64,000 nt of DNA from JARBUG01 sp035628915 (GCA_035628915.1 DASPIW010000005.1:1-64000), one strand, 5' to 3'; counted from the first letter of the stretch, positions 41,164 to 48,564 are shown. Notes: a model not told the origin generated them from the letters alone. A program made the numbers and translations.

Positions 41164-42045
41164 GTGCAGCGTTCGGATTTCCTGCGGCAGCTCTACGAGG
41201 CCCGCAGGCTGGAGGATGCCTGGCGGGAATACCACCGGCTGCTGGCAGAGGGACCTGCCGATGCCGAGGTGCACCTGCTCGGCGCCCTTACTGCGAGGCT
41301 CCGCCCAGAGCCGGATTACCGGCAAGCCCGGCGAGCCCTGGAGCTGGCTGAAGCGGCTGGCCCATGCGGCGTATCTCTTGGCAAGGTGCGGCTGGCTATG
41401 GGCAACCTCCTGCGGGAAATCGGCGACAACTCGGCTGCGGTGGAGTACTACGAAGCATTTATCGACGGCATTTCCGAGTACGAGGCGCTCCGGCCCGTCT
41501 GCTACGGCGTGGCGCACTACAACCTGGGCCTTACGTTCCGGTGCGCACGCCGGTACGACGACGCCCTACGTGCGTACGACACAGCCGCCCGGGAATTCCG
41601 CCAGAACGATTTCCCGGACTATCTGCGGCAGTGCCTGCAAAATGCAGCGTGGCTATGCTGCCTCATGGGCAGGGTGGAGCCAGCGGAAGCTGCCCTGACG
41701 GAGGCCGAAAACCTCTGCACGACCCCTGCAGCCCGGTGGCACCAGCGCATCGGTTGGGCCTACCTGCAGGCGGTTAGCGGAGAGCACATCGGGGCTGTCA
41801 ATCTCTGCGAGGAGATTGTCAAGGCTGAAGCGACGGCACCGCCTGGCGTTGTAAGCCATGCATTCTGGGTGGCCGGGCACGTGGCACTGGCCCTCGGCGA
41901 CCTGGGGCGCGCGGGGCAAATGGCCGATCAGGCCGTCGCCTGGTCGCTCAAAGTGAAGGACGATGTTCGACCCATGCAGGATGCAAGTGCCCTCCGACGA
42001 GAGATATATCAAGCAAAGCTACATAGGGATCAAACGGGGGCCTAG
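41164..42045 (+). CDS. TPR-repeat protein, candidate peptide receptor
   Basis: A 293-residue all-helical cytoplasmic protein made of TPR-like repeats: LYEARRLEDAWREYHRLLAE, VRLAMGNLLREIGDNSAAVE, GVAHYNLGLTFRCARRYDDA then LRAYDTAAREF, LQNAAWLCCLMGRVEPAEAA, IGWAYLQAVSGEHIGAVNLC and VAGHVALALGDLGRAGQMAD. There is no N-terminal HTH, so it resembles Rap proteins more than PlcR/NprR-type regulators. The GTG at 41164 follows GGGAGG by seven bases; earlier in-frame codons overlap the promoter. The next gene, 54 bp on, encodes an exported peptide. A receptor/peptide partnership is inferred from this pairing; no effector target is identified. Confidence 0.8.
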   Translation: MQRSDFLRQLYEARRLEDAWREYHRLLAEGPADAEVHLLGALTARLRPEPDYRQARRALELAEAAGPCGVSLGKVRLAMGNLLREIGDNSAAVEYYEAFIDGISEYEALRPVCYGVAHYNLGLTFRCARRYDDALRAYDTAAREFRQNDFPDYLRQCLQNAAWLCCLMGRVEPAEAALTEAENLCTTPAARWHQRIGWAYLQAVSGEHIGAVNLCEEIVKAEATAPPGVVSHAFWVAGHVALALGDLGRAGQMADQAVAWSLKVKDDVRPMQDASALRREIYQAKLHRDQTGA

Positions 42046-42068
42046 CGCCCCCCTTCGATGAGCATCAT

Positions 42069-42085
42069 TTTCGCTGGCAGCGAAA
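42069..42085 (+). other. Hairpin directly before the peptide-gene SD
   Basis: TTTCGCT pairs with AGCGAAA around GGC, immediately followed by GGGAGG. It could modulate translation or RNA processing between the TPR and peptide cistrons. Confidence 0.45.
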
Positions 42086-42099
42086 GGGAGGATTTTCTC

Positions 42100-42255
42100 A
42101 TGCGGAAGATGTTTGCGGTCCTCGTGGTGACTGCAGTGCTGTTCGGAATCGCGGGTACCGCCTTTGCGGAAAACGGGACCATCTGGCCGTTTTCGACCAA
42201 GTCCGGCTCCTACAAAGTGAAGCCGATGGAGAACTCAACCATCTGGCCCTTCTAA
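42100..42255 (+). CDS. Exported 51-residue propeptide with duplicated TIWPF motif
   Basis: A 51-codon gene with a strong SD (AAAGGGAGG). Residues 1-23 form a classical signal peptide (MRKMFAVLVVTAVLFGIAG, then TAFA) with a likely cut after AFA. The mature part of 28 residues is ENGTIWPF, a 12-residue basic linker (STKSGSYKVKPM) and ENSTIWPF at the extreme C terminus. The two octapeptides differ at one position. A small exported peptide encoded after a TPR protein is the hallmark of Phr-type signalling, where a C-terminal oligopeptide is released and re-imported. It could also be a secreted structural or antimicrobial peptide. No homologue is recognised. Confidence 0.75.
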   Translation: MRKMFAVLVVTAVLFGIAGTAFAENGTIWPFSTKSGSYKVKPMENSTIWPF

Positions 42256-42289
42256 ACCCATTCACCTGTTTTTCCTGGGAGCGAAAACG

Positions 42290-42325
42290 GAGCTCGCCCG
42301 CGGATCGGGGCGAGCTCTTGTTCAT
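42290..42325. terminator. Terminator between convergent units
   Basis: GAGCTCGCCC (42290-42299) pairs with GGGCGAGCTC (42308-42317), followed by TTGTTCATT on + and CGTTTTC on minus. It ends the TPR/peptide unit and probably also the YhcN-like gene. Confidence 0.75.
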
Positions 42326-43104
42326 TACCGTGTCCTCGTTGTGCCTGGAGTCATCGTGCGAATCACCATGATCACATCTGCCGCATCGACGGTCGTTGTT
42401 CCGCCGGCTGTGGCGCGGGCAATCCGCCAGACGGTGACGGGCTCGGTCGTAACAAAGACTTCCGACACCTGCGGGAAGCGGGTGCGCACGCGGTCCCGTA
42501 GGAATGCATGAAATCCCCCGCCGGCGCCCGCAGTACCTACAGTACCCGGGGTCCACATGCCGCCGCCGCCACCCTGCACGGTGCCGGGGCCGTACGTGAC
42601 CCGCCCAGCGCCGGCACCTGTGTTGCCCCCAGCCATGGTGGCCGGATCGATGCCGATGTAGGCGACATTGCCGACGATCAATGTGGAGACGCCTACGCTG
42701 CGACCGGCTGCCGTCGTACCGGGGGCGGCGCCGGCACCGGTCAAGCCGGTGGTTCCGGCGGCGCCCGCCGCGTTGCCTCCGATGCCGTCAAGCCCCGCTA
42801 CATAGTAGGAAATCTGCTGGCCGAGATCCGCCCCACCGGCGGCCGTCGTACCGGCAGCGCCCATCATCGCGCCGCCGCCACCTCCACCAATGCCGCCAAT
42901 CCGGCCGCCGGCCCCGGGCGTACCGGCACCGGTCGTACCGTCGCCGGTGACACCGCCCCGGGTCACAGGTGCCTGATGCGTGCCGGTCGTTCCCCCCGGT
43001 GCTGCCGGCGTTCCTCCCGGGGTTTGCATGGGGACCCGGGCGCAAGCCGTCATCATCACCGAGAGGGCCAGGCCGGCGATCAGGCGGGAAAGCTGCTTAC
43101 CCAT
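42325..43104 (-). CDS. YhcN/YlaJ-family sporulation lipoprotein
   Basis: A 259-residue lipoprotein: signal LIAGLALSVMMTACARV with lipobox MTAC. A long Gly/Thr/Pro-rich low-complexity stretch follows, and the C-terminal YhcN/YlaJ domain is split by more Gly-rich sequence: DLGQQISYYVAGLDGIGG, then STLIVGNVAYIGIDPATM, then FHAFLRDRVRTRFPQVSEVF and VWRIARA. The family is found in endospore formers and associated with the spore coat or cortex and germination, so it is a good marker that this organism sporulates. The ATG at 43104 has AGAGG eight bases upstream. The large glycine-rich insertions are unusual for the family. Confidence 0.8.
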   Translation of the reverse strand: MGKQLSRLIAGLALSVMMTACARVPMQTPGGTPAAPGGTTGTHQAPVTRGGVTGDGTTGAGTPGAGGRIGGIGGGGGGAMMGAAGTTAAGGADLGQQISYYVAGLDGIGGNAAGAAGTTGLTGAGAAPGTTAAGRSVGVSTLIVGNVAYIGIDPATMAGGNTGAGAGRVTYGPGTVQGGGGGMWTPGTVGTAGAGGGFHAFLRDRVRTRFPQVSEVFVTTEPVTVWRIARATAGGTTTVDAADVIMVIRTMTPGTTRTR

Positions 43105-43183
43105 CTCGCTCACCTCTTTGTTTTGGTTGACCGAGCATTATGCTCTCCACGCCGCGGTCCTTTCATCCGATGCGAAAATAGGA

Positions 43184-43209
43184 AACTCCGGGCGCCGGCG
43201 CCCGGAGTT
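43184..43209 (-). terminator. 26-bp perfect palindrome, probable terminator of the molybdoenzyme operon
   Basis: AACTCCGGGCGCC followed directly by its complement GGCGCCCGGAGTT. On the minus strand TTTCCTATTTTC follows. It lies 18 bp past the last gene of the operon. Confidence 0.65.
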
Positions 43210-43227
43210 GACCGTGTGATGGCGAAA

Positions 43228-43398
43228 TTACCGCGTGGAGACGTCCCGGCGATACAAAACTACGAAACCGAGGGCCACGGCGCCAAGCGCCACCGCCAGC
43301 CCGACGGCCAGCGGACGGTTCCCCGACTGCAGCGCCCAGATCAGAAGCTGGAACAGCACAATCTGCAGGGCGGCCCCCGCCCAGATCAGCCACATCAT
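43228..43398 (-). CDS. Small two-helix membrane protein of the molybdoenzyme operon
   Basis: A 56-residue protein starting MMWLIWAGAALQIVLFQLLI, then a short loop (QSGNRP), a second hydrophobic helix (LAVGLAVALGAVALGFVVLY) and a basic end RRDVSTR. The start ATG overlaps the Rieske stop codon (CATGATG), so it is translationally coupled and clearly part of the operon. I recognise no family. It is likely an anchor or assembly subunit for the Rieske or cytochrome component. Orientation by positive-inside rule puts both ends inside or the basic C terminus in the cytoplasm. Confidence 0.75.
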   Translation of the reverse strand: MMWLIWAGAALQIVLFQLLIWALQSGNRPLAVGLAVALGAVALGFVVLYRRDVSTR

Positions 43399-43898
43399 GA
43401 CTCGCCGTACCTCCCCACTGCGTAGACGACGCCGTCGGCCACGCTGAGGCGAATGCCCGTCAGCTGCCGCTTCGGCGGACCGGCCACGGCCTTGCCGGAC
43501 GCCACGTCGAATTCGCCTTCGTGGCAGGGGCAGCGCAGTTTATCTTCACCCTTGACGTAATAGACAGGGCATTCCAGGTGGGTGCATTTATTGTTGTAAG
43601 CCCGCATTTCGCCGGTAGCAATCCGGACCAGCAGGGCCGGGCTGTGGGCGTCCGGGTAAGAAAAGTTGACCACGCCGCCCACCGGTATCTCATCAACCTT
43701 GCAGATGGCGACCATGGGGTCATCTTTGCTGCCGGTCTCTTCCTTGACCAGGGCCATGGCCGGCACGGAGACCGCCGCCATTCCGGCGGTCAGCATTGTT
43801 ACTATGCCCAGAAATCCCCGGCGGTTTACCCCGCGATTCTCATCGCGATGGACCGGGTCGCCGGGCCCATCCTTACGGCGCCGCTTGGGGTCATTCAT
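43395..43898 (-). CDS. Rieske [2Fe-2S] protein with Tat-type signal
   Basis: A 167-residue protein. After a basic N-terminal stretch comes a twin-arginine motif and hydrophobic segment (VNRRGFLGIVTMLTAGMAAV), as in Rieske proteins exported folded by Tat and kept by an uncleaved anchor. Cluster ligands are CTHLECP and CPCHEGEFD, the complete C-x-H and C-x2-H pair. It transfers electrons between quinol or cytochrome and another carrier on the outer face. The ATG at 43898 has AGAGGAG upstream and overlaps the 4Fe-4S gene. Presence in a molybdoenzyme operon is less common than in a bc complex. Confidence 0.92.
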   Translation of the reverse strand: MNDPKRRRKDGPGDPVHRDENRGVNRRGFLGIVTMLTAGMAAVSVPAMALVKEETGSKDDPMVAICKVDEIPVGGVVNFSYPDAHSPALLVRIATGEMRAYNNKCTHLECPVYYVKGEDKLRCPCHEGEFDVASGKAVAGPPKRQLTGIRLSVADGVVYAVGRYGES

Positions 43899-44463
43899 GA
43901 TGAGTCTCCTCTCTGACGCCTGTGCCGCCGAAGCTGCCCGCGGAGACGATGCGCGTCTCAACCTCGTCCTCGCCCCAGACGGGGAAATCACCGACGATTT
44001 TGGCAGCGATTTTGGAGCGCCGCTTGGCCATCGCCACGTCCAGTTCGACCCACTGCAGGGTCTGGGCGGGGCAGACGGAAGCGCACATGGGCGCACTGCC
44101 GACGCCGGTCCGCTCGTGGCACAGGTCGCACTTGTACATGATGTTTTCGTTGAAATCGAATTTGGGGATGCCGAACGGGCAGGCCAGGGTGCAGTTCCGG
44201 CAGCCGACGCACTTCTCCTCGTCGGCGGACAGGACGGTGCCCAGGGCCGTGATGCTGATGGCGCCCGCCGGGCAGACCCGGGCGCAGGCTGGGTCCTTGC
44301 AGTGGAAGCAGGTCATGGGAATCGTCTGCGTAGTAACCCCGGGCGCCAGCGGCACCACGTAGTTGCGGCTCTTCTTCCGGTGGCTCGGCAGTTCGGCGCA
44401 GGCCGCCACGCAGGATTTGCACCCGATGCAGCGTTCGTAGTCGATGAAAAGTACTTTAGGCAC
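43891..44463 (-). CDS. 4Fe-4S ferredoxin-type electron-transfer subunit
   Basis: A 190-residue DmsB/HycB-like subunit with four Cys clusters: CIGCKSCVAAC, CFHCKDPACARVCP, CVGCRNCTLACPFG and CDLCHERTGVGSAPMCASVC. It passes electrons between the membrane subunit and the molybdopterin subunit. The GTG start has AAAGGAGG nine bases upstream and lies five bases after the catalytic-subunit stop. No Tat signal is present, so it works in the cytoplasm. Confidence 0.94.
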   Translation of the reverse strand: MPKVLFIDYERCIGCKSCVAACAELPSHRKKSRNYVVPLAPGVTTQTIPMTCFHCKDPACARVCPAGAISITALGTVLSADEEKCVGCRNCTLACPFGIPKFDFNENIMYKCDLCHERTGVGSAPMCASVCPAQTLQWVELDVAMAKRRSKIAAKIVGDFPVWGEDEVETRIVSAGSFGGTGVREETHHE

Positions 44464-44467
44464 CGGG

Positions 44468-46591
44468 CTACGCCTCCTTTGCGACCCGCACGGCGCAGGC
44501 CTTGAATTCCGGCATCCGGCAGACGGGGTCGAGCGCCGGGTTGGTCAGCTGGTTGACGGCCAGATCCTTGCCCCAGTGATAGGGCACGAAGACGGTGTCC
44601 GGTCGGATCGTTTCAGCGATGCGAACAGTGAGCACCATATCGCCGCGGCGGGTGGTGAGGCGGGCCTTGCCGCCGTTCTCCAGCCTCAGGCGTCCGGCCA
44701 GAATGGGGTGCACTTCCACATAGGGTTCGGGGCACTGCTCGAGGAGGAACGGAATCCGCCGGGTCTGGGCGCCGCTCAGGTAGTGAAAGACGACCCGTCC
44801 GGTGGTCAGGTAGACCGGGAAGTCCTGATCGGGCACTTCGGCCGCCGGGCGGTAGGCCACGGCGTGGAAGTTGGCGCGGCCGTCCTTGGTGCCGAACCGC
44901 TCCTCGAACATGCGGGGCATGCCGGTCGAACCCTCCGGGCAGGGCCAGAAGACGCCGTTCTCGGCCTCGATCCGCTCGTAGGTGATGCCGCTGTAGTCGG
45001 CCGGTCCGCCCTTGGAGGCGATGCGAAGCTCAGCGAAAATGTCGCGGGGGTTGTCGTATGGGAAGAACTCGCCACGGCCAAGGCGCTTGGCCAGCTCCTT
45101 CATGATCCACCAGTCAGGCTTGGCTTCCCCCAGAGGCTCCTGGGCCTTGTTGATGCGGATGACCCGGCCTTCGGCGTTGGTTGTGGTGCCTTCATCTTCC
45201 GCCCAGACGGCGGCGGGCAGCACCACGTCCGCCTTCTCGGCTGACTCGGAGAGGAAGAAATCGGAGACGACCATGAAATCCAGGTTTGCCACGAACCGGT
45301 CGACTTCGTTGGCGTTGGGCGCTGAGACCATCGGGTTGGAGCAGTAGAGGAAGAGCATTTTGACTTCATTACGCTCCTCGCCCATGGCCTGCAGCAGCTC
45401 GTAGGCCGACTGGCCCGGGCCGGGGAGCTCATCGGACTTGATGCCCCATACACTGGCCACATAGGCGCGGGCAGCGGGGTCGTCGATTTTGCGGTAGCCC
45501 GGCAGCTGGTCGGCCTTCTGGCCGTGCTCGCGGCCGCCCTGGCCGTTGCCCTGGCCGGTCAGCGTGCCGCCGCCGCAGCCGGGGCGCCCGATCTTGCCGG
45601 TGGCCAGCATCAGGTTGATCAGGTCCGTCACATTCTCAACGCCCTTGGACTGCTGTTCAACGCCCCGGGCATACATCACCATGCCGGTTGCGGCCTTGCC
45701 GTACATGCGGGCCGCCCTGAAAATCAGGGCCGCCGGCACGCCGGTGATCTCCGATACCTTTTCGGGGGCGTAATCCCGTAGGATCAGCTCGCGCAGGGCA
45801 TCAAACCCGTTGGTCCGCTGCGCGATGAACTCGTTGTCCACCAGGCCTTCGGCAATCAGGACATACAGGAGCCCGTTGATCAGGGCGGAGTCGGTGCCGG
45901 GCTTCAGCTGCAGGTGCACGTCGGCCACCCGGGCGGTGGGCGTCTTGCGCGGGTCGATGACGATCAGCTTGGCGCCCCGGTCCCGGGCCTCCCAAATGTA
46001 GGCCATGGCGGTGGGGTGGCACTCGGCGGTATTGGATCCGGCCAGGATGATCGCTTCAGCTTGCAGTACGTCGGTCCAGGGGTTGAAGAGGCCCCGGTCG
46101 ATGCCGAGGGCTTTCATGGCGCCGCCCGCGGCAGCGCTCATGCAGAAGCGGCCGTTATAGTCAATGTTCTTCGTGCCGACCGCCACCCGGGCGAACTTGC
46201 CGGCCACGTAGCACTTCTCGTTGGTCATGGAAACGCCGCCATAGAGGCCGACAGCGTCCTTGCCGTACTTGGCCTGAACATCCCGGATTTTGCCGGCGAC
46301 CAGGCCCAGCGCTTCGTCCCAGGTGGCCCGCTCCAGCCGGCCGTTCTTGCGGATCATGGGGTGCAGGATCCGCTCGTGGTGGTTAATCTGCTGGTAGGCG
46401 AGCACGCCCTTGGGACACATCCGGCCGCCGTTGACGGGGAAGTCGTACCGGGGTTCCACGCCCACGACCTGGCCGGTCGCCTTGTCGACCCGCATATGCA
46501 TGGCGCACTGCATGCCGCAGAAGGAGCAGTGCGTAGGAATCAGATCTTCGCCCTGGCGGACCAGGTTGGGCGTATTGGGCGTAATAATCAA
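44468..46591 (-). CDS. Molybdopterin oxidoreductase catalytic subunit (nitrate reductase/formate dehydrogenase superfamily)
   Basis: A 707-residue enzyme of the DMSO reductase superfamily. N-terminal 4Fe-4S ligands are CSFCGMQC and the later Cys in GGRMCPKG. The Mo ligand is probably the Cys in YNGRFCMSAAAGGAMKALG, aligned with the NapA/NasC Cys region, then AIILAGSNTAECHPTAMAYI. The C-terminal pterin domain has VYLTTGRVVFHYLSGAQTRR. This favours a nitrate-reductase-like or related oxyanion reductase over formate dehydrogenase, but the substrate is not proven. No Tat signal, so cytoplasmic. The TTG start at 46591 overlaps the membrane-subunit stop and has GAGGGGG eight bases upstream. Confidence 0.9.
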   Translation of the reverse strand: MIITPNTPNLVRQGEDLIPTHCSFCGMQCAMHMRVDKATGQVVGVEPRYDFPVNGGRMCPKGVLAYQQINHHERILHPMIRKNGRLERATWDEALGLVAGKIRDVQAKYGKDAVGLYGGVSMTNEKCYVAGKFARVAVGTKNIDYNGRFCMSAAAGGAMKALGIDRGLFNPWTDVLQAEAIILAGSNTAECHPTAMAYIWEARDRGAKLIVIDPRKTPTARVADVHLQLKPGTDSALINGLLYVLIAEGLVDNEFIAQRTNGFDALRELILRDYAPEKVSEITGVPAALIFRAARMYGKAATGMVMYARGVEQQSKGVENVTDLINLMLATGKIGRPGCGGGTLTGQGNGQGGREHGQKADQLPGYRKIDDPAARAYVASVWGIKSDELPGPGQSAYELLQAMGEERNEVKMLFLYCSNPMVSAPNANEVDRFVANLDFMVVSDFFLSESAEKADVVLPAAVWAEDEGTTTNAEGRVIRINKAQEPLGEAKPDWWIMKELAKRLGRGEFFPYDNPRDIFAELRIASKGGPADYSGITYERIEAENGVFWPCPEGSTGMPRMFEERFGTKDGRANFHAVAYRPAAEVPDQDFPVYLTTGRVVFHYLSGAQTRRIPFLLEQCPEPYVEVHPILAGRLRLENGGKARLTTRRGDMVLTVRIAETIRPDTVFVPYHWGKDLAVNQLTNPALDPVCRMPEFKACAVRVAKEA

Positions 46592-47643
46592 TGGACGAAC
46601 CCCCTCGTCAACTGCTTGATGTAGCGGCGGGCCCGGTAATCGCGCTTGCAGGATGGACACAGGTCCAGTGCTTCGGCGTCCAGCACCGGCGCCTCCAAAA
46701 TGGGCTGGGAGAAAGATTTCTCGCCGAGAACTTGCTTGAGGTCGGCGACCTGCTTGGCCGGCGCATACGCTTCACCGCACTTCCGGCAGTGCTGCTGCTC
46801 GCCGGAGGCCTCGTGATAGACCATCACGGCGACGGCCAGGGGCCGGAAGAGGAAGTGGAAGAGCTTCGAGAAAGGCGTATAGGCCAGCAGGGCGATCACC
46901 AGCACCTGGTGCGTCAGCGTAATGACGGTGTAGCCGGCCCCGCGCAGGAACGCCGAGCTGACGGTCAGCAGCAGGCCGGTCAGCGAGACGAGGATCAGCA
47001 GGTGCAGGGGCAGCAGGTCCCAGGTGGAGCGCCCACCGATCATGAAGCGTTCAGCCTTGAACCGCTTGTAGTAAGCGAGTATGACTCCGAAAACGACCAT
47101 GACGGCGGAGAAGTCCAGGGCATGATAAATCAGCCGGCCGAAGAGTGATTCGATTGGAAAGACCACCGTGGGCAGGCCGAAGATCATGATCTGATACTCG
47201 TCGGCGCTGACCAGCTTGAAGCGGAACCAGCCGAACACCAGCGGGAACGTGATGGCGAACGACAGAAGACAACCCCACGCGATGTTGAAATGAAGCAGCC
47301 ACCGGAACCAGCCCCGCCGCCAGATGAAGTCCTGGGCGACCACGTTGGTCACCAGTCCTTTGGCGGCTGTCATGGCGCTGCGGCGGCGCTTGACGGAGCG
47401 GCGCACGTCCTTGTCGAACAGGTAAGTCAGGGCGCCTTTGAAGTACATGGCGGCCTGGGGGCGGCCCAGAAACTGCGCCAGGCGGTACGTCGAGCCGCCG
47501 ATGAAGCAGAAGGTCCCGACCAGGTAGCCCAGGAGGCTCTTGTCGAGTTCGAGGAACTGCTGTGATCCGAGATAGACGGCCACCAAAAGCCCCGTCAGTA
47601 CGGCGGCTGTCCAGGTGATTTCGGGCTTCGGCCGGCGTGACAT
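46588..47643 (-). CDS. Membrane electron-transfer subunit with C-terminal zinc-ribbon-like domain
   Basis: A 351-residue protein with about six to seven transmembrane segments (from ITWTAAVLTGLLVAVYLGSQ through VLVIALLAYTPFSKLFHFLF). It resembles the NarI/HdrC-type quinol-oxidising membrane subunits, with candidate haem His residues in LLHFNIAWG, LHLLILVSL and THQVLVIALL. The cytoplasmic C-terminal tail has CX2C pairs (HCRKCGEAYAP; LCPSCKRDYRA) suggesting a zinc or Fe-S site. It is the first gene of the operon; AAGGGAGGG precedes the ATG. It should pass electrons from the quinone pool to the 4Fe-4S and Mo subunits. Confidence 0.82.
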   Translation of the reverse strand: MSRRPKPEITWTAAVLTGLLVAVYLGSQQFLELDKSLLGYLVGTFCFIGGSTYRLAQFLGRPQAAMYFKGALTYLFDKDVRRSVKRRRSAMTAAKGLVTNVVAQDFIWRRGWFRWLLHFNIAWGCLLSFAITFPLVFGWFRFKLVSADEYQIMIFGLPTVVFPIESLFGRLIYHALDFSAVMVVFGVILAYYKRFKAERFMIGGRSTWDLLPLHLLILVSLTGLLLTVSSAFLRGAGYTVITLTHQVLVIALLAYTPFSKLFHFLFRPLAVAVMVYHEASGEQQHCRKCGEAYAPAKQVADLKQVLGEKSFSQPILEAPVLDAEALDLCPSCKRDYRARRYIKQLTRGFVH

Positions 47644-47692
47644 GAAAGACCCTCCCTTTACTTTCAGTGTAGGGCGACGAGGTCTGGGGGGC

Positions 47693-47710
47693 TTGTGCCG
47701 GACGGCACAA
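47693..47710. promoter_or_regulatory. 18-bp palindrome 1, candidate operator
   Basis: TTGTGCCG, two bases, CGGCACAA: perfect 8-bp arms. It lies in the divergent region between the molybdoenzyme operon and the response regulator, 22 bp centre to centre from palindrome 2. Confidence 0.65.
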
Positions 47711-47714
47711 TTAC

Positions 47715-47732
47715 ACATGACATCTGTCATGT
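47715..47732. promoter_or_regulatory. 18-bp palindrome 2, candidate operator
   Basis: ACATGACA, two bases, TGTCATGT: perfect 8-bp arms. Its TGACA/TGTCA core resembles operators of CRP/FNR-type regulators, but could serve the adjacent NarL-type regulator. Confidence 0.65.
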
Positions 47733-47788
47733 CACCGGAATGAAGACTTTTCGTCTATCATGTAAAGTAACGGGGGAGGGGGAGAAGC

Positions 47789-48430
47789 ATGACGTCGGTC
47801 CGAATCCTGGTCGTGGACGATCACGAAGTCGTCCGGCTCGGGCTGGTGACGCTGCTGAGCCGGCAGGCGGGCTATCAGGTGGTGGGAGAGGCATCCGGGG
47901 CGGTTGAGGCCGTGGAGAAGGCCCGGGCGCACAGGCCGGACATCATCGTGATGGATGTGCGCATGCCCGACGGCAGCGGTATTGAAGCCTGCCGTCAGAT
48001 TCGGGCGGAACACCCCGCCACCAGGGTGATCATGCTGACTTCGTACGCCGACGACGAGGCGGTCATCACGGCGGTGATGGCGGGGGCGTCGGGGTATGTG
48101 CTGAAGCAGGTAGGCAGCGGCGACTTGCTGCGGGCGATTGAGACCGTGCGCACCGGCGGCGCCCTGCTGGACCCCACGCTGACGCTGAAGGTGCTGGAGC
48201 GCATGCGCTCCGAGGCCGCCCGGGCGCCGGAGCCCCTGACCGAGCAGGAGCGGAATATCCTGACGCTCATCGGGGAAGGGAAGACGAACAAGGACATCGC
48301 CCACCAGCTCTACCTGAGCGAGGGGACGGTGCGCAATTACGTCAGTTCCGTGCTGGCCAAGCTTGGCTTCACGAACCGCAGCCAGGCTGCGGCTTACGCC
48401 GCACGGCGCAAATTGATGGGCATCGAATAA
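47789..48430 (+). CDS. NarL/FixJ-family response regulator, orphan
   Basis: A 213-residue regulator: receiver domain RILVVDDHEVVRLGLVTLLS, phospho-Asp in IIVMDVRMPDGSG, conserved Lys in GYVLKQVG, C-terminal LuxR-type HTH (LTEQERNILTLIGEGKTNKD, then IAHQLYLSEGTVRNYVSSVL). It is divergent from the molybdoenzyme operon and probably regulates it. No kinase gene is adjacent; a soluble HisKA_3 kinase at 52772-54346 is the nearest candidate partner. SD GGGAGGGGGAG lies upstream. Confidence 0.93.
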   Translation: MTSVRILVVDDHEVVRLGLVTLLSRQAGYQVVGEASGAVEAVEKARAHRPDIIVMDVRMPDGSGIEACRQIRAEHPATRVIMLTSYADDEAVITAVMAGASGYVLKQVGSGDLLRAIETVRTGGALLDPTLTLKVLERMRSEAARAPEPLTEQERNILTLIGEGKTNKDIAHQLYLSEGTVRNYVSSVLAKLGFTNRSQAAAYAARRKLMGIE

Positions 48431-48438
48431 ACGTCGGA

Positions 48439-48473
48439 AACGCCGCTCTGCCACGGGCGGCGTTGTCTTCTTT
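48439..48473 (+). terminator. Terminator of the response regulator gene
   Basis: AACGCCGC pairs with GCGGCGTT (48457-48464), followed by GTCTTCTTT, nine bases after the stop. Confidence 0.75.
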
Positions 48474-48491
48474 GGGTTGGAAAAATAGCCC

Positions 48492-48520
48492 TTGACAACC
48501 ATTTGGTCTCGCGTCACAAT
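48492..48520 (+). promoter_or_regulatory. Promoter of the padR operon
   Basis: A perfect -35 TTGACA (48492-48497), 17-bp spacer, CACAAT (48515-48520). The next base begins a palindromic operator. Confidence 0.7.
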
Positions 48521-48541
48521 ATACCTTGTAGTACATAGTAT
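48521..48541. promoter_or_regulatory. Palindromic operator, probable PadR site
   Basis: ATACCTTGTAGTACATAGTAT: 16 of 20 paired positions symmetric (ATAC-N2-TGTA-N-TACA-N2-GTAT). It lies between the -10 box and the padR SD, ideal for autorepression. Confidence 0.7.
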
Positions 48542-48564
48542 CGTGCATTGCAAGGAGGGACGTC

